Source: HGM04593 sp045647885
Lineage (GTDB): Bacteria > Bacteroidota > Bacteroidia > Bacteroidales > Bacteroidaceae
Reading direction: 5' to 3'
NCBI GenBank assembly: GCA_045647885.1
Contig: JAZRMX010000015.1
Span: 20,227-84,226 of the forward strand
DNA length: 64,000 nucleotides
Shown: one piece after another, positions 23,126 to 32,543 of the stretch
Numbering within the stretch: position 1 is the stretch's first letter
How the letters are laid out: each line of letters starts with the position of its first letter
Made by a program: the position numbers and the translations under genes
The notes under the pieces: generated by a model
Database searches by the model: none
Seen by the model: only the letters and a program-made list of their open reading frames with translations
What the model was told of the DNA's origin: nothing

Positions 23126-26100
23126 ATGCACGACTTTGTACACCTTCACGTTCACACGCAATACTCCATTCTCGACGGACAGGCATCCATTGCCCGTATC
23201 GTAGACAAGGCTATGGCCGACGGTATGCGCGGCGTAGCCATCACCGACCACGGCAATATGATGGGAGTAAAGGAGTTTTTCAACTATGTGGGCAAGAAGA
23301 ACAAAGGCAAGAGCGAAGAGGAAAAGTTCAAGCCCATCATCGGTTGCGAGGTCTACGTTGCCGAGCGCCGTCTCTTTAACCGAGAGCTTAAGGAGGATAT
23401 GCGCGGACACCACCTTATATTGTTGGCAAAAAACGAGAAAGGTTATCACAACCTTGTAAAGATTGTGTCAAAAGCCTGGTCCGAGGGTTACTATTACAAC
23501 CCACGTACCGACAAGGCCGAGCTTGAAAAATACCACGAAGGAATAATATGCTGTTCAGCCTGCCTGGGAGGTGAAATTCCACAACTGCTTATGAAAGGCG
23601 AGCTGGAAAAAGCCGAAGAGGTAGCCTTGTGGTACAAAAACCTGTTTGGCGAAGATTACTACCTTGAGCTTCAGCTACACAAAGCCAATATAGAGCGAGC
23701 CAACCACGAAGTATACCCCCTCCAGGTAGAAGTAAACAAGCAACTCGAAGAAATCGGTAAAAAACATAACATAAAACTTGTCTGCTCCAACGACGTTCAC
23801 TTTGTCGATGAGGAGAACGCCGAGGCGCACGACCGCCTTATCTGCTTGAGCACAGGCAAAGACCTTGACGACCCTAAACGCATGCTCTACTCCAAGCAAG
23901 AGTGGTTCAAGACAAAAGCCGAGATGAACGAAATGTTCGGCTACGTACCCGAAGCGCTCACCAACACTGTGGAGATATGCGACAAGGTAGAATTCTACTC
24001 TATCGACAGCGCGCCCATTATGCCCACCTTCGCCATTCCCGAAGATTTCGGCACCGAGGAGGGCTATCGCCAGAAATTCACGCACGAGGACCTGTTCAAC
24101 GAATTTACCCGCGACGAAAAAGGCAACGTGGTACTGTCACAGGAAGAGGCTGAGAAAAAGATTAAAAAACTCGGCGGTTACGACAAGCTCTATCGTATAA
24201 AACTCGAGGGCGACTACTTGCGCAAAATCACATACGACGGAGCAAGGAAGTGCTACCCCGAGCCTTTCAACCAGGAGCTTACCGACCGCATTGACTTTGA
24301 GCTGCACATTATGAAGACAATGGGTTTCCCCGGCTACTTCCTCATTGTGCAGGACTTCATACGCGCAGCGCGCGAAGAGTTGGATGTTTCCGTGGGACCC
24401 GGACGTGGTTCTGCTGCCGGTAGCGTTGTGGCCTACGCATTGGGAATTACACGCGTTGACCCCATAAAATATGACCTCCTTTTCGAGCGTTTCCTCAACC
24501 CCGACCGTATATCACTCCCCGATATTGATGTGGACTTCGACGATGACGGCCGTGGCCGAGTACTCAACTGGGTAACCGAGAAATATGGCCAGGAAAAGGT
24601 TGCACACATCATCACATACGGCACAATGGCCACAAAACTTGCAATCAAGGATGTTGCCCGCGTGCAGAAACTACCCCTCGACGAGTCGAACAGATTGTGC
24701 AAGGCCATCCCCGACCGCCTGCCCGATGGCAAGAAGATGAACCTCCCCAATGCCATCGCTGCCGTGCCCGAATTGCGCGAAGCCGAGGCCTCGCCCAACC
24801 CAATACTGCGCGACACCATAAAATATGCGAAGATGCTCGAAGGCAACGTGCGCAACACCGGCGTACACGCCTGCGGAACAATCATCTGTCGCGACGACAT
24901 AACAGACCACGTGCCCATCAGCATCGCCGAAGACAAGGAGACCGGCGAGAAGATGCTCGTTACACAATACGAGGGCAGCGTTATTGAGGAGACCGGCCTT
25001 ATCAAGATGGACTTCCTCGGCCTAAAGACTCTCTCTGTCATAAAAGAGGCAATAGAGAACGTACGCCAGAGCCTGAAGATTGATATCGACATAGACACCA
25101 TACCCATTGACGACCCATTGACATACGAACTGTACAGTAAGGGCAACACCATTGGAACATTCCAGTTCGAGTCGCCGGGTATGCAGAAATATCTTCGCGA
25201 ACTGCAGCCCACCACCTTTGAGGACCTCATTGCAATGAACGCCCTCTACCGACCGGGCCCTATGGACTACATCCCCGACTTCATACAGCGTAAGCACGAC
25301 CCCTCGCTCGTGCAGTACGACATACCTTGTATGGAGAAATACCTGAAGGATACATACGGCATTACCGTATACCAGGAGCAGGTGATGCTCCTCTCGCGCC
25401 TCCTTGCCGACTTTACACGCGGCGAGAGCGATACTTTGCGTAAGGCAATGGGTAAGAAGATGAAAGACAAGCTCGACGAGTTGAAGCCCAAATTCATCAA
25501 TGGCGGTAAAGCTAACGGCCACCCCGAAAAGACGCTCGAGAAGATATGGGCCGACTGGGAAAAGTTTGCCTCATACGCCTTCAACAAATCACACGCCACC
25601 TGTTACTCTTGGGTAGCCTACCAAACAGCCTACCTGAAAGCGCACTACCCCTCGCAGTATATGGCCGGCGCACTCAGCCGAAACCTTGACAAGATTACTG
25701 AAATCACGAAGCTGATGCAGGAGTGCAAGAGTATGGGTATAAACGTATTGGGCCCCGATGTAAACGAGTCGCACCGCAAGTTCAGCGTAAACAAGAAAGG
25801 TGATATTCGTTTTGGTCTTTGCGCCGTAAAGGGTGTGGGAGAAAATGCCGTGCAGAGCATTATTGACGAGCGTGAGGCCAACGGCCCCTTCACAAGCATA
25901 TTCGACTTTGTGGAGCGCGTAAACCTCACTGCCTGCAACCGCAAGAACCTTGAGTGCCTTGCCCTGTCGGGAGCATTCGACGAGCTACCCGGAGGCATAA
26001 ACCGCGAGCAATACCTTGCCTGCAACAGCAAGGGAGAACAGTTCCTTGAGAGCCTTGCACGTTACGGCAACCTTTTCCAGACTGATAAGTCATCGGCACA

Positions 26101-26821
26101 GAATACACTTTTTGGCGCCGAAGAGATGCCCGAGATTCCCAAGCCCGAAGTTCCCGAGAGTGCCAGTTGGAGTACTCTTGAGCGACTCAACAGGGAAAGA
26201 GACCTTGTAGGCATATACCTGTCGGCACACCCGCTCGACGATTACACACTCATTCTCAATGAATTCTGCAACACCAAAGCCGCAGAAATGAGCGACATGC
26301 AAGCACTGCAAGGGCGTAAGATAACATTGGGCGGAGTAGTTTCGGAAGCACCACGCACAGGTTTCACCAAGAAAGGCAGCCCCTACGGCGTAGCAAAGAT
26401 AGAAGACTTTTCGGGAACCGCCGAAATATTCTTTTTGGGCGACGAGTGGATAAAACGCCAGAACTACTTTATACCTGGCAATTTCCTATATATAAAAGGT
26501 GTCTGCACTCCACGCCGCTGGGACCCCAACAGTTTCGACTTCAGCGTAGGCAGCATAGAGCTTATGCCCGAAATAAAGGACAAGATGGTTAAAAGCATCA
26601 CCATTTCGTTTGATGTAATGAGCCTCAACGACGAGATATACGAATACCTCACCACTTATGCCGAAAAGCACCCCGGCCCAAGCAAACTACAGCTCAACAT
26701 AAAGGACTACGAACACGAATTCACTCTTGAACTGGTTTCAAAGACCCACGACATAACCGTGGAGTATGAACTGATAGAGTTCCTTAAAGAACAAGAAAAC
26801 ATAGAATATAAACTTAATTAA
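23126..26821 (+). CDS. dnaE: DNA polymerase III subunit alpha
   Basis: The main replicative polymerase, 1231 residues. The N-terminal PHP domain starts HLHVHTQYSILDG and continues through ITDHGNM. The polymerase palm contains GPGRGSAAGS and the catalytic aspartates of LPDIDVDFDDDGRGRV (about 465-478). ALYRPGPMDYIP and SHATCYSWVAYQTAYLK mark the finger and thumb regions. An OB-fold (GGVVSEAPRTGFTKKGSPYG) lies near the C-terminus. The DnaE1 length and order fit replication rather than error-prone DnaE2. It is followed after 23 bases by trxA. Confidence 0.97.
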   Translation: MHDFVHLHVHTQYSILDGQASIARIVDKAMADGMRGVAITDHGNMMGVKEFFNYVGKKNKGKSEEEKFKPIIGCEVYVAERRLFNRELKEDMRGHHLILLAKNEKGYHNLVKIVSKAWSEGYYYNPRTDKAELEKYHEGIICCSACLGGEIPQLLMKGELEKAEEVALWYKNLFGEDYYLELQLHKANIERANHEVYPLQVEVNKQLEEIGKKHNIKLVCSNDVHFVDEENAEAHDRLICLSTGKDLDDPKRMLYSKQEWFKTKAEMNEMFGYVPEALTNTVEICDKVEFYSIDSAPIMPTFAIPEDFGTEEGYRQKFTHEDLFNEFTRDEKGNVVLSQEEAEKKIKKLGGYDKLYRIKLEGDYLRKITYDGARKCYPEPFNQELTDRIDFELHIMKTMGFPGYFLIVQDFIRAAREELDVSVGPGRGSAAGSVVAYALGITRVDPIKYDLLFERFLNPDRISLPDIDVDFDDDGRGRVLNWVTEKYGQEKVAHIITYGTMATKLAIKDVARVQKLPLDESNRLCKAIPDRLPDGKKMNLPNAIAAVPELREAEASPNPILRDTIKYAKMLEGNVRNTGVHACGTIICRDDITDHVPISIAEDKETGEKMLVTQYEGSVIEETGLIKMDFLGLKTLSVIKEAIENVRQSLKIDIDIDTIPIDDPLTYELYSKGNTIGTFQFESPGMQKYLRELQPTTFEDLIAMNALYRPGPMDYIPDFIQRKHDPSLVQYDIPCMEKYLKDTYGITVYQEQVMLLSRLLADFTRGESDTLRKAMGKKMKDKLDELKPKFINGGKANGHPEKTLEKIWADWEKFASYAFNKSHATCYSWVAYQTAYLKAHYPSQYMAGALSRNLDKITEITKLMQECKSMGINVLGPDVNESHRKFSVNKKGDIRFGLCAVKGVGENAVQSIIDEREANGPFTSIFDFVERVNLTACNRKNLECLALSGAFDELPGGINREQYLACNSKGEQFLESLARYGNLFQTDKSSAQNTLFGAEEMPEIPKPEVPESASWSTLERLNRERDLVGIYLSAHPLDDYTLILNEFCNTKAAEMSDMQALQGRKITLGGVVSEAPRTGFTKKGSPYGVAKIEDFSGTAEIFFLGDEWIKRQNYFIPGNFLYIKGVCTPRRWDPNSFDFSVGSIELMPEIKDKMVKSITISFDVMSLNDEIYEYLTTYAEKHPGPSKLQLNIKDYEHEFTLELVSKTHDITVEYELIEFLKEQENIEYKLN

Positions 26822-26844
26822 TAACCTTTTAAATACTGAAACTT

Positions 26845-27162
26845 ATGGCATTTAATGTAACAGACGAAAACGCACAGGAGTTTATGGCAACATCACTTCC
26901 CATCGTGCTCGACTTCAGCGCAACTTGGTGTGGCCCCTGCAAACAGCTTGCCCCCATCATCGAAGAACTTGCAAACGAGTATGAAGGCCGTATCGCCGTA
27001 GCAAAATGCGACATTGAGGAGGCATGTGACCTCACAGCAGAATACGGAATACGCAACGTACCCACCGTAATCTTCATAAAAGACGGACAGGTTGTAGATA
27101 AATTCGTGGGCTCAAAATCAAAAGCCGACGTACAGGCAAAGTTTGAAGCACTTTTAGGATAA
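26845..27162 (+). CDS. trxA: Thioredoxin
   Basis: A 105-residue cytosolic thioredoxin, reducing protein disulfides. The active site is WCGPC (C29 and C32) in DFSATWCGPCKQLAPII. The cis-proline loop is NVPTVIF and the C-terminal glycine loop is FVGSKSK. No signal peptide is present. The gene is 23 bases behind dnaE and 7 ahead of an acidic small protein, so it is probably one transcript. Confidence 0.95.
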   Translation: MAFNVTDENAQEFMATSLPIVLDFSATWCGPCKQLAPIIEELANEYEGRIAVAKCDIEEACDLTAEYGIRNVPTVIFIKDGQVVDKFVGSKSKADVQAKFEALLG

Positions 27163-27169
27163 TACCACT

Positions 27170-27493
27170 ATGCAGAACGACGAATTCAACATTGAAGACC
27201 TCGACGACGAGAAAACCATCGCCTACATACGCGAGCGTCTGCCCCAGGAACTGAAAGAGAAATTCAGCGACGACGAGTTTTACTACTTTCTCGACACCAT
27301 CTATGACTACTACGACAAGAGCGGTATACTTGACGGCGGTGGAGATTATGTAGACATCGACATTGACGAGATTGCTCGATTCATTGCCAAGGAGGCAAAG
27401 AAAAACGGCATCGGCGAATTCGACCCCGAAGAGCTCTTCTTTATCGTTGAAGGCGAACTTGCCTACAACGGCGTCATTGACGACGAAGAATAA
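27170..27493 (+). CDS. Acidic conserved small protein, unknown function
   Basis: A 107-residue, strongly acidic protein (DDEFNIEDLDDEK-like start, ending VIDDEE). It is predicted mostly helical, with no membrane segment and no cysteine. A central segment DYYDKSGILDGGGDYVDIDIDE could bind a cation, but no named motif is complete. It is the third gene of the dnaE-trxA transcript and lies 7 bases after trxA. I do not recognise the family; the operon position suggests a conserved Bacteroidales protein. Confidence 0.75.
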   Translation: MQNDEFNIEDLDDEKTIAYIRERLPQELKEKFSDDEFYYFLDTIYDYYDKSGILDGGGDYVDIDIDEIARFIAKEAKKNGIGEFDPEELFFIVEGELAYNGVIDDEE

Positions 27494-27540
27494 TTTTGCT
27501 ACGAAGCAATCCAATGAGGGCGGTTGCAACCCTTTAAAAC

Positions 27541-27576
27541 AAAAACAGATGCGAGATTTTTCTCGCATCTGTTTTT
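27541..27576. terminator. Bidirectional terminator
   Basis: AAAAACAGATGCGAGA pairs with TCTCGCATCTGTTTTT around TTTT, between the dnaE operon and the convergent NagB/PIG-L gene. Confidence 0.9.
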
Positions 27577-27596
27577 ATATATTAAATAGGTAACTT

Positions 27597-29519
27597 TTAC
27601 AGCAACTTAACAAACATCTCAATTGCCTGATATTCGGGCAAGCCTATCTTGTCGAACAGCTGAGCTGTACCCTGCATACGATCCTCGGCACGTTGCCAGA
27701 ACTCGCGCGCATCCTCGCCGGGGAAGGGGACAATATCCTTCTGTGAAAGGTGACGGAAGATTGCGTGACGTTTACGTATCATCTCCTCGGGGCTCAAGGG
27801 AACCGCCATATCGGCAACTGCCAAGTCCCACTCCTGCCAAGCACCGCGGTAGAGCCATATATGACACTCTTTTGCCCAAGGCTCCTCTTTAACCTCTTCC
27901 CAGGCACGCAATACTGCCTCAATGCAGACACGATGAGTGCCGTGAGGGTCGGTGAGGTCACCGGCAGCATAAATCTGATGCGGTTTCACCTCCTGCATAA
28001 GTTTCTTTACAATCTCAATGTCGGCATCGGTAAGCTGTCCCTTCTTTATACCACCCGTCTCGTAGAAGGGAAGGTTAAGGAAATGGGCGTTAGTTCTGTC
28101 GTCAAGACCTATTGAACGACAAGCCGCACGTGCCTCGGCACGGCGTATCGCACCCTTGAGATTGAGCAGGGCACGAGGCTCGGGCTCACCGGGTATTTTA
28201 TTAGCAATAATCTCGCGCACCTCCTCGAACTTGTCACCAAAGCCCATCTCACGGGCTGTATCAATATTCTGCAATACCACATCGTCGTACACAGCTACAT
28301 TACCCGAGGTCTCGTAGGCAACGTGTACATCGTGTCCCTGCTCTATAAGGCGGTTGAATGTTCCACCCATAGAAATTACATCATCGTCGGGGTGCGGAGA
28401 GAATATTATCACTCGCTTGGGGAAGGGAGTAGAAGGCACGGGACGGGTTGAATCGTCGGCATTAGGCTTTCCTCCGGGCCAGCCCGAAATAATATGCTGG
28501 ACATCATTGAATACGCGGATATTTATCTGGTCGTAAGTATCCACACGTTCCAGCAAGTCGGAAAGAGAGTTCTTTATATAATCCTGGTGGGTGAGCTTAA
28601 GAATGGGTTTATCCACCACCTGACAAAGCCATATAACAGCTTTACGGATAAGTTTCGGTGTCCACTCTGTGGGAGGAGCTATAAGCCAAGGCTCTTTTAC
28701 TCGTGTGAGTTCCTGTGCTGCAGCCTCATCGATAATAACCTTCACATTTCTGTGCCCCTGTAAATAAGTTGCAGGATAATTCTCGGAAACCTCGCCTTCG
28801 ATAAGCTGTTTTGCAATCTGCGCCTTATCCTCGCCCCACATCATAAGCACAACCTTCTTGGCACTCATCACAGTGTCCATACCCATTGTTATAGCAGTCT
28901 TGGGTACTTCATTGGAGTTAGAGAAGAACTTGTTTTGTGTGCGGCGTGAATTGTAGCTCAACTGCACCAGACGCGTTGTGGATTTTGAATATGTACCAGG
29001 CTCGTTAAAACCAATCTGGCCAAGTTCTCCCACACCCATAATCATAAGGTCGACCTGACCGCGTACCATATCCTCATAGCTCTTGCAGTAGTCATTAACC
29101 TTATCGCGAGGCACTGTACCATCGGGGAAATGAACATTTGCAGGGGCTATATCAACATACTTCAAGAAATCCTCATACACACGGTGATTGCGGCTCTGGG
29201 GATTCTCGGGGCTCATCGGGTAGAACTCGTCAAGGCTGTAGACCTTCACTTTTTTGAAGCTTACCTCACCGGCCTTGTATCTCTTCACAAGTTCGGCATA
29301 AAGACCAAGGGGTGTACGGCCGGTTGAAAGACCCAACACAAAAAGTCCGTCGACCTTGTGGGCGTTTATCGCCTTTACAACAATATCGGCAGCATGCTTT
29401 GCTCCTTCGTCGGCAGTGGGGCTTATGAAAGTTGAAACCTTTTCAAACTTACAGATACTGTCAAGCGAAGCCGACACCGGCAGTTCACCTATTTTGGGAA
29501 GTACAAATTTTGAATCCAT
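27597..29519 (-). CDS. NagB-like glucosamine-6-phosphate deaminase fused to PIG-L/LmbE deacetylase domain
   Basis: A 640-residue two-domain protein. Residues about 25-290 are a NagB/RpiA-fold isomerase with LGLSTGRTPLGLY and SLDEFYPM, in which D97 corresponds to catalytic D72 of E. coli NagB. The next active-site loop reads GVGELGQIGFNEPG (162-175). E173 matches E148, but positions equal to D141 and H143 are L166 and Q168. Residues about 367-630 are a PIG-L domain with the zinc motif SPHPDDD (H376, D378, D379) and DPHGTH, which deacetylates GlcNAc-type sugars in other members. Amino-sugar catabolism is likely. Whether the first domain still deaminates is open. It is third in an operon behind sulfatase and anSME (39-base gap). 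Confidence 0.8.
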   Translation of the reverse strand: MDSKFVLPKIGELPVSASLDSICKFEKVSTFISPTADEGAKHAADIVVKAINAHKVDGLFVLGLSTGRTPLGLYAELVKRYKAGEVSFKKVKVYSLDEFYPMSPENPQSRNHRVYEDFLKYVDIAPANVHFPDGTVPRDKVNDYCKSYEDMVRGQVDLMIMGVGELGQIGFNEPGTYSKSTTRLVQLSYNSRRTQNKFFSNSNEVPKTAITMGMDTVMSAKKVVLMMWGEDKAQIAKQLIEGEVSENYPATYLQGHRNVKVIIDEAAAQELTRVKEPWLIAPPTEWTPKLIRKAVIWLCQVVDKPILKLTHQDYIKNSLSDLLERVDTYDQINIRVFNDVQHIISGWPGGKPNADDSTRPVPSTPFPKRVIIFSPHPDDDVISMGGTFNRLIEQGHDVHVAYETSGNVAVYDDVVLQNIDTAREMGFGDKFEEVREIIANKIPGEPEPRALLNLKGAIRRAEARAACRSIGLDDRTNAHFLNLPFYETGGIKKGQLTDADIEIVKKLMQEVKPHQIYAAGDLTDPHGTHRVCIEAVLRAWEEVKEEPWAKECHIWLYRGAWQEWDLAVADMAVPLSPEEMIRKRHAIFRHLSQKDIVPFPGEDAREFWQRAEDRMQGTAQLFDKIGLPEYQAIEMFVKLL

Positions 29520-29558
29520 ATTATTTAAATGTTAGTTATATAGTTTTTGTTTTTAATC

Positions 29559-30803
29559 TTATTTTTTCCAGTCCATCACAAGCGATGGTGGCTCGCCTTT
29601 ATCGAGCAGTGACTTCATATAGCGCATATAAGGGTCGGAGTGACGGAAGAACATCTTATAACCCTCACACAATACATTCATATAAGGCTCACCATTCTTC
29701 GCATAGGCGAAACGGTGCTTGGGACACTCTCCTTTGCACAAGAAGTAGTAGTTGCAACGCTTGCACTCCATAGGTAGCGCCTCGCGCTTGTCACGCCCGA
29801 AGGCCTGCTGTTCCTCACTCCTGTACATATCGACAAGGTTACCCTCGGCAATATTGCCCAAGCGATATTCGGGGTAGACAAAATGGTCGCACGAATATAC
29901 ATCACCATTGTGTTCCACCACAAGACCATCACCACAGGTATCGCAAAAAGCGCATAAGGGCGGGGGTACACCGCACCAGTTGGCAAGAGTAATATCAAAG
30001 AGCTGCACAAAGCGGCTACCTACATCGCGTTTCACCCACTCGTCGAAAACGCTGCACATAAATTCGCCGTATCCCTTTGCGCTTACCGACCAAGGCGCCT
30101 CAACAGCATCCTCCTCGTCGGGCGACACAATAAGCGGACGGCGGCCGGGACGCTCTTTCACATATTCCACCACAGGGAGGAACTGCATAAAACTGCTCAA
30201 CGTACGCAGGAATTTATACACTTCGGCACCACGCCCCTCGCTACGTTTGTTCACCGTAGAGAGAATATTGAATTCCACTCCCGAACGAGTGAACATATCC
30301 ACGGTTCTCATTACACGGGAGAAGGTGGGGGCGCCACCGCAGTCGCGACGGAAGGCGTCGTGTATATCCTCGGGGCCATCGAGAGAAAGCCCCACAAGGA
30401 AACCATTGTCGGCAAAGAAACTACACCAGTCATCGTTGACCAATATGCCATTTGTCTGCAAGGTATTCTCAACAATCTTGTCACCGGCATACTTCTTCTG
30501 CAACTCCATAGCTTTGCGAAAGAAAGGCAGGCCTGCCATCAACGGCTCGCCGCCGTGCCAGCAGAAAGTTACATACTGCTGCGAAACGCCCTCTATGTAT
30601 TGCCTTATATACGTTTCCAGCAATTCGTCGCTCATAAGCGGCATTGCGTTATTGTATATATCGGCCTTGTCGCGGTAGTAACAATAGTTACAATCGAGGT
30701 TACACGCCGAACCTATCGGCTTTACCATAGTGCCGAAGGAGGGCGCACGCCTCATCTTTGCAACATCGACGAGGTTAAGATTGTTCTTCTTGTTACTCTT
30801 CAT
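29559..30803 (-). CDS. Anaerobic sulfatase-maturating enzyme (radical SAM/SPASM)
   Basis: A 414-residue radical SAM protein. CNLDCNYC near residue 33 binds the SAM-cleaving cluster. A C-terminal SPASM region (CAFCDTCGDG, VYSCDHF, and CKRCNYYFLCKGECPKHRF) binds auxiliary clusters. It converts the active-site Ser or Cys of sulfatases to formylglycine without oxygen. It starts 5 bases after the sulfatase stop, so the two are co-translated partners. The 414-residue length is normal for anSME. Confidence 0.92.
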   Translation of the reverse strand: MKSNKKNNLNLVDVAKMRRAPSFGTMVKPIGSACNLDCNYCYYRDKADIYNNAMPLMSDELLETYIRQYIEGVSQQYVTFCWHGGEPLMAGLPFFRKAMELQKKYAGDKIVENTLQTNGILVNDDWCSFFADNGFLVGLSLDGPEDIHDAFRRDCGGAPTFSRVMRTVDMFTRSGVEFNILSTVNKRSEGRGAEVYKFLRTLSSFMQFLPVVEYVKERPGRRPLIVSPDEEDAVEAPWSVSAKGYGEFMCSVFDEWVKRDVGSRFVQLFDITLANWCGVPPPLCAFCDTCGDGLVVEHNGDVYSCDHFVYPEYRLGNIAEGNLVDMYRSEEQQAFGRDKREALPMECKRCNYYFLCKGECPKHRFAYAKNGEPYMNVLCEGYKMFFRHSDPYMRYMKSLLDKGEPPSLVMDWKK

Positions 30804-30808
30804 TCTGC

Positions 30809-32380
30809 TTATTTTTCAATAAATTTCTCCTCGCCATAGAGTACCTGCAATTCGCGCAACAAGCCTTTGAGGCTGTCGGTCAGTTGCTCGGTTCCGGCTG
30901 TGCCGTAAATATTGCACAACTCATTCTTGTCTGCAACAAGGTCGAAAAGTTCCCACTCGCTGTAATCATCGCCATAGAAATGTATCAGTTTATAGCGTTC
31001 GGTACGCACACCATAATGGGGGCGCACTGCGTGCTCGTCGGGGAATTCATAATAGTGGTAATAAAGGGCCTTACGCTCGGGATTCCACTTCTCGCCCTTA
31101 AGCAGAGGCAAGAGCGACTCGCCGTGAATATCCTCGGGAATCTCCGCGCCGGCAAGTTCAAGAATTGTGGGAGCATAGTCGATATTCTGTACAAGCTGTG
31201 TAACATCGCCCCTCACGCCACCGGGAAGACGCATAAGCAAGGGGGTGCGGAAGGATTCTTCGTACATAAAGCGTTTGTCGAACCAGCCGTGTTCGCCCAT
31301 ATAGAATCCCTGGTCGGAAGTGTACACAATGAGTGTATTATCCATAAGGCCGTTCTCCTCAAGGTAATCGAGTACAATGCCTACGTTGCGGTCGACCGAT
31401 GTTATCACACGCAAATAGTCGCGCATATATTGCTGGAACTTCCACTCGTCGAGAGCTTTTCCCTTAAGGCCTGCAGCCTTGAACTTTGCAATAACCTTGT
31501 CGTAGTGGGCATCCCAGGCAGCCTTTTGTTCGGCATCCATATTCTTGTATATTCTGCGCCCCCACTCTTCAAGGTCGGGACGGCTGTGTATGGTGCTGTC
31601 CTTGTCGGCCATCTTGAGGTCATAGACAATATCCATATCATTGGAGATTGACATCTTCTGAGCGGCTGCCGCCTTACGCCCCTCGTAATTATCGTAGAAA
31701 GTTTCGGGCAATGGGAATTTACTGTCGGCAAAGAGCTCCAGGTCGCAAGTGTCGGGCATCCAGGTACGATGAGGAGCCTTGTGGTGCAAAAGCAGACAGA
31801 AAGGTTTCTCTTTATTGCGTATGGAGTCGAGCCACTCTATTGCAAGGTCGGTTGTAACGTTTGTTGCATAACCTTTGCGCTGTATCTTTTCGCCATTCTT
31901 AATGAATGTGGGGTTGTAGTAATCGCCCTGACCAATGAGGATATCCCAGTAATCGAAACCTGTGGGGTCAGATGTCAAGTGCCACTTACCTATAACAGCA
32001 GTCTCATAACCCTGTTTCTGCAAAAGCTTGGGGTAAGTCTGCTGCCCCCCGTCGAACGATGAGCTGTTGTCGGTAAAACCGTTTGCAAGGCTATGCTTGC
32101 CAGTGAGCATACAGGCACGCGAGGGACCACTTATGGAGTTTGCCACAAAACTGTTTGTAAAGCGAACACCATCGGTTGCTATGCGGTCAATGTTGGGTGT
32201 CTGTATATATGTGGTGTCATACGCACTCAATGTCTGGTAAGAGTGGTCGTCACACATAATATAAAGGATGTTCATTGGTTTGTCGGCCTTTTTCTCATTA
32301 CAAGAGACAAAAGGCATCATAGCTGTTCCCGCCATTGAAAGACACAGGAACTGTTTGGTTTTGCAAAGGAAATTATTCAT
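30809..32380 (-). CDS. Family S1 sulfatase, Ser-type, lipoprotein
   Basis: A 523-residue exported sulfatase. The ATG at 32380 gives a lipoprotein signal ending MMPFVSC (Cys27), so it should be attached to the periplasmic or outer face. Metal-binding D44-D45 lies in YIMCDDHSY. The formylglycine site is S84-G-P-S-R88 (NSISGPSRACMLTGKH), a serine-type site that needs the anSME encoded next. GKWHLTSDPTGFDYW and HHKAPHRTWMP are the usual substrate-side blocks. Host-glycan 6-O-sulfate of N-acetylglucosamine is a plausible substrate, judged from the amino-sugar neighbours and resemblance to subfamily S1_11; this is inference. Confidence 0.88.
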   Translation of the reverse strand: MNNFLCKTKQFLCLSMAGTAMMPFVSCNEKKADKPMNILYIMCDDHSYQTLSAYDTTYIQTPNIDRIATDGVRFTNSFVANSISGPSRACMLTGKHSLANGFTDNSSSFDGGQQTYPKLLQKQGYETAVIGKWHLTSDPTGFDYWDILIGQGDYYNPTFIKNGEKIQRKGYATNVTTDLAIEWLDSIRNKEKPFCLLLHHKAPHRTWMPDTCDLELFADSKFPLPETFYDNYEGRKAAAAQKMSISNDMDIVYDLKMADKDSTIHSRPDLEEWGRRIYKNMDAEQKAAWDAHYDKVIAKFKAAGLKGKALDEWKFQQYMRDYLRVITSVDRNVGIVLDYLEENGLMDNTLIVYTSDQGFYMGEHGWFDKRFMYEESFRTPLLMRLPGGVRGDVTQLVQNIDYAPTILELAGAEIPEDIHGESLLPLLKGEKWNPERKALYYHYYEFPDEHAVRPHYGVRTERYKLIHFYGDDYSEWELFDLVADKNELCNIYGTAGTEQLTDSLKGLLRELQVLYGEEKFIEK

Positions 32381-32419
32381 AATTTTATTTGTGTTTTTAC
32401 AAATTAAGCTATCTATACG

Positions 32420-32427
32420 CAAATATA
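32420..32427 (-). promoter_or_regulatory. -7 box of the sulfatase-anSME-NagB operon (TATATTTG)
   Basis: A perfect TAnnTTTG followed by CG lies 39 bases upstream of the ATG at 32380. Confidence 0.5.
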
Positions 32428-32490
32428 AACTCATTATCGCAAAAAAGTAATTAAAAACTATAAAATATTATATATTTATGTTTTTTTGGC

Positions 32491-32527
32491 AAAAAAATAA
32501 CGGCAAGCACGCTTGCCGTTATTTTTA
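32491..32527. terminator. Terminator of the ROK kinase gene
   Basis: AAAAATAACGGCAAGC pairs with GCTTGCCGTTATTTTT around AC, with A- and T-rich flanks. It separates the ROK gene from the sulfatase operon. Confidence 0.88.
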
Positions 32528-32543
32528 CGAATATTCAATTCCG

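Noticed and set aside
24433..25230. A 265-codon open frame antisense to dnaE
   Set aside because: It is a Ser/Arg/Phe-rich shadow of the dnaE frame without a start site or known domain.
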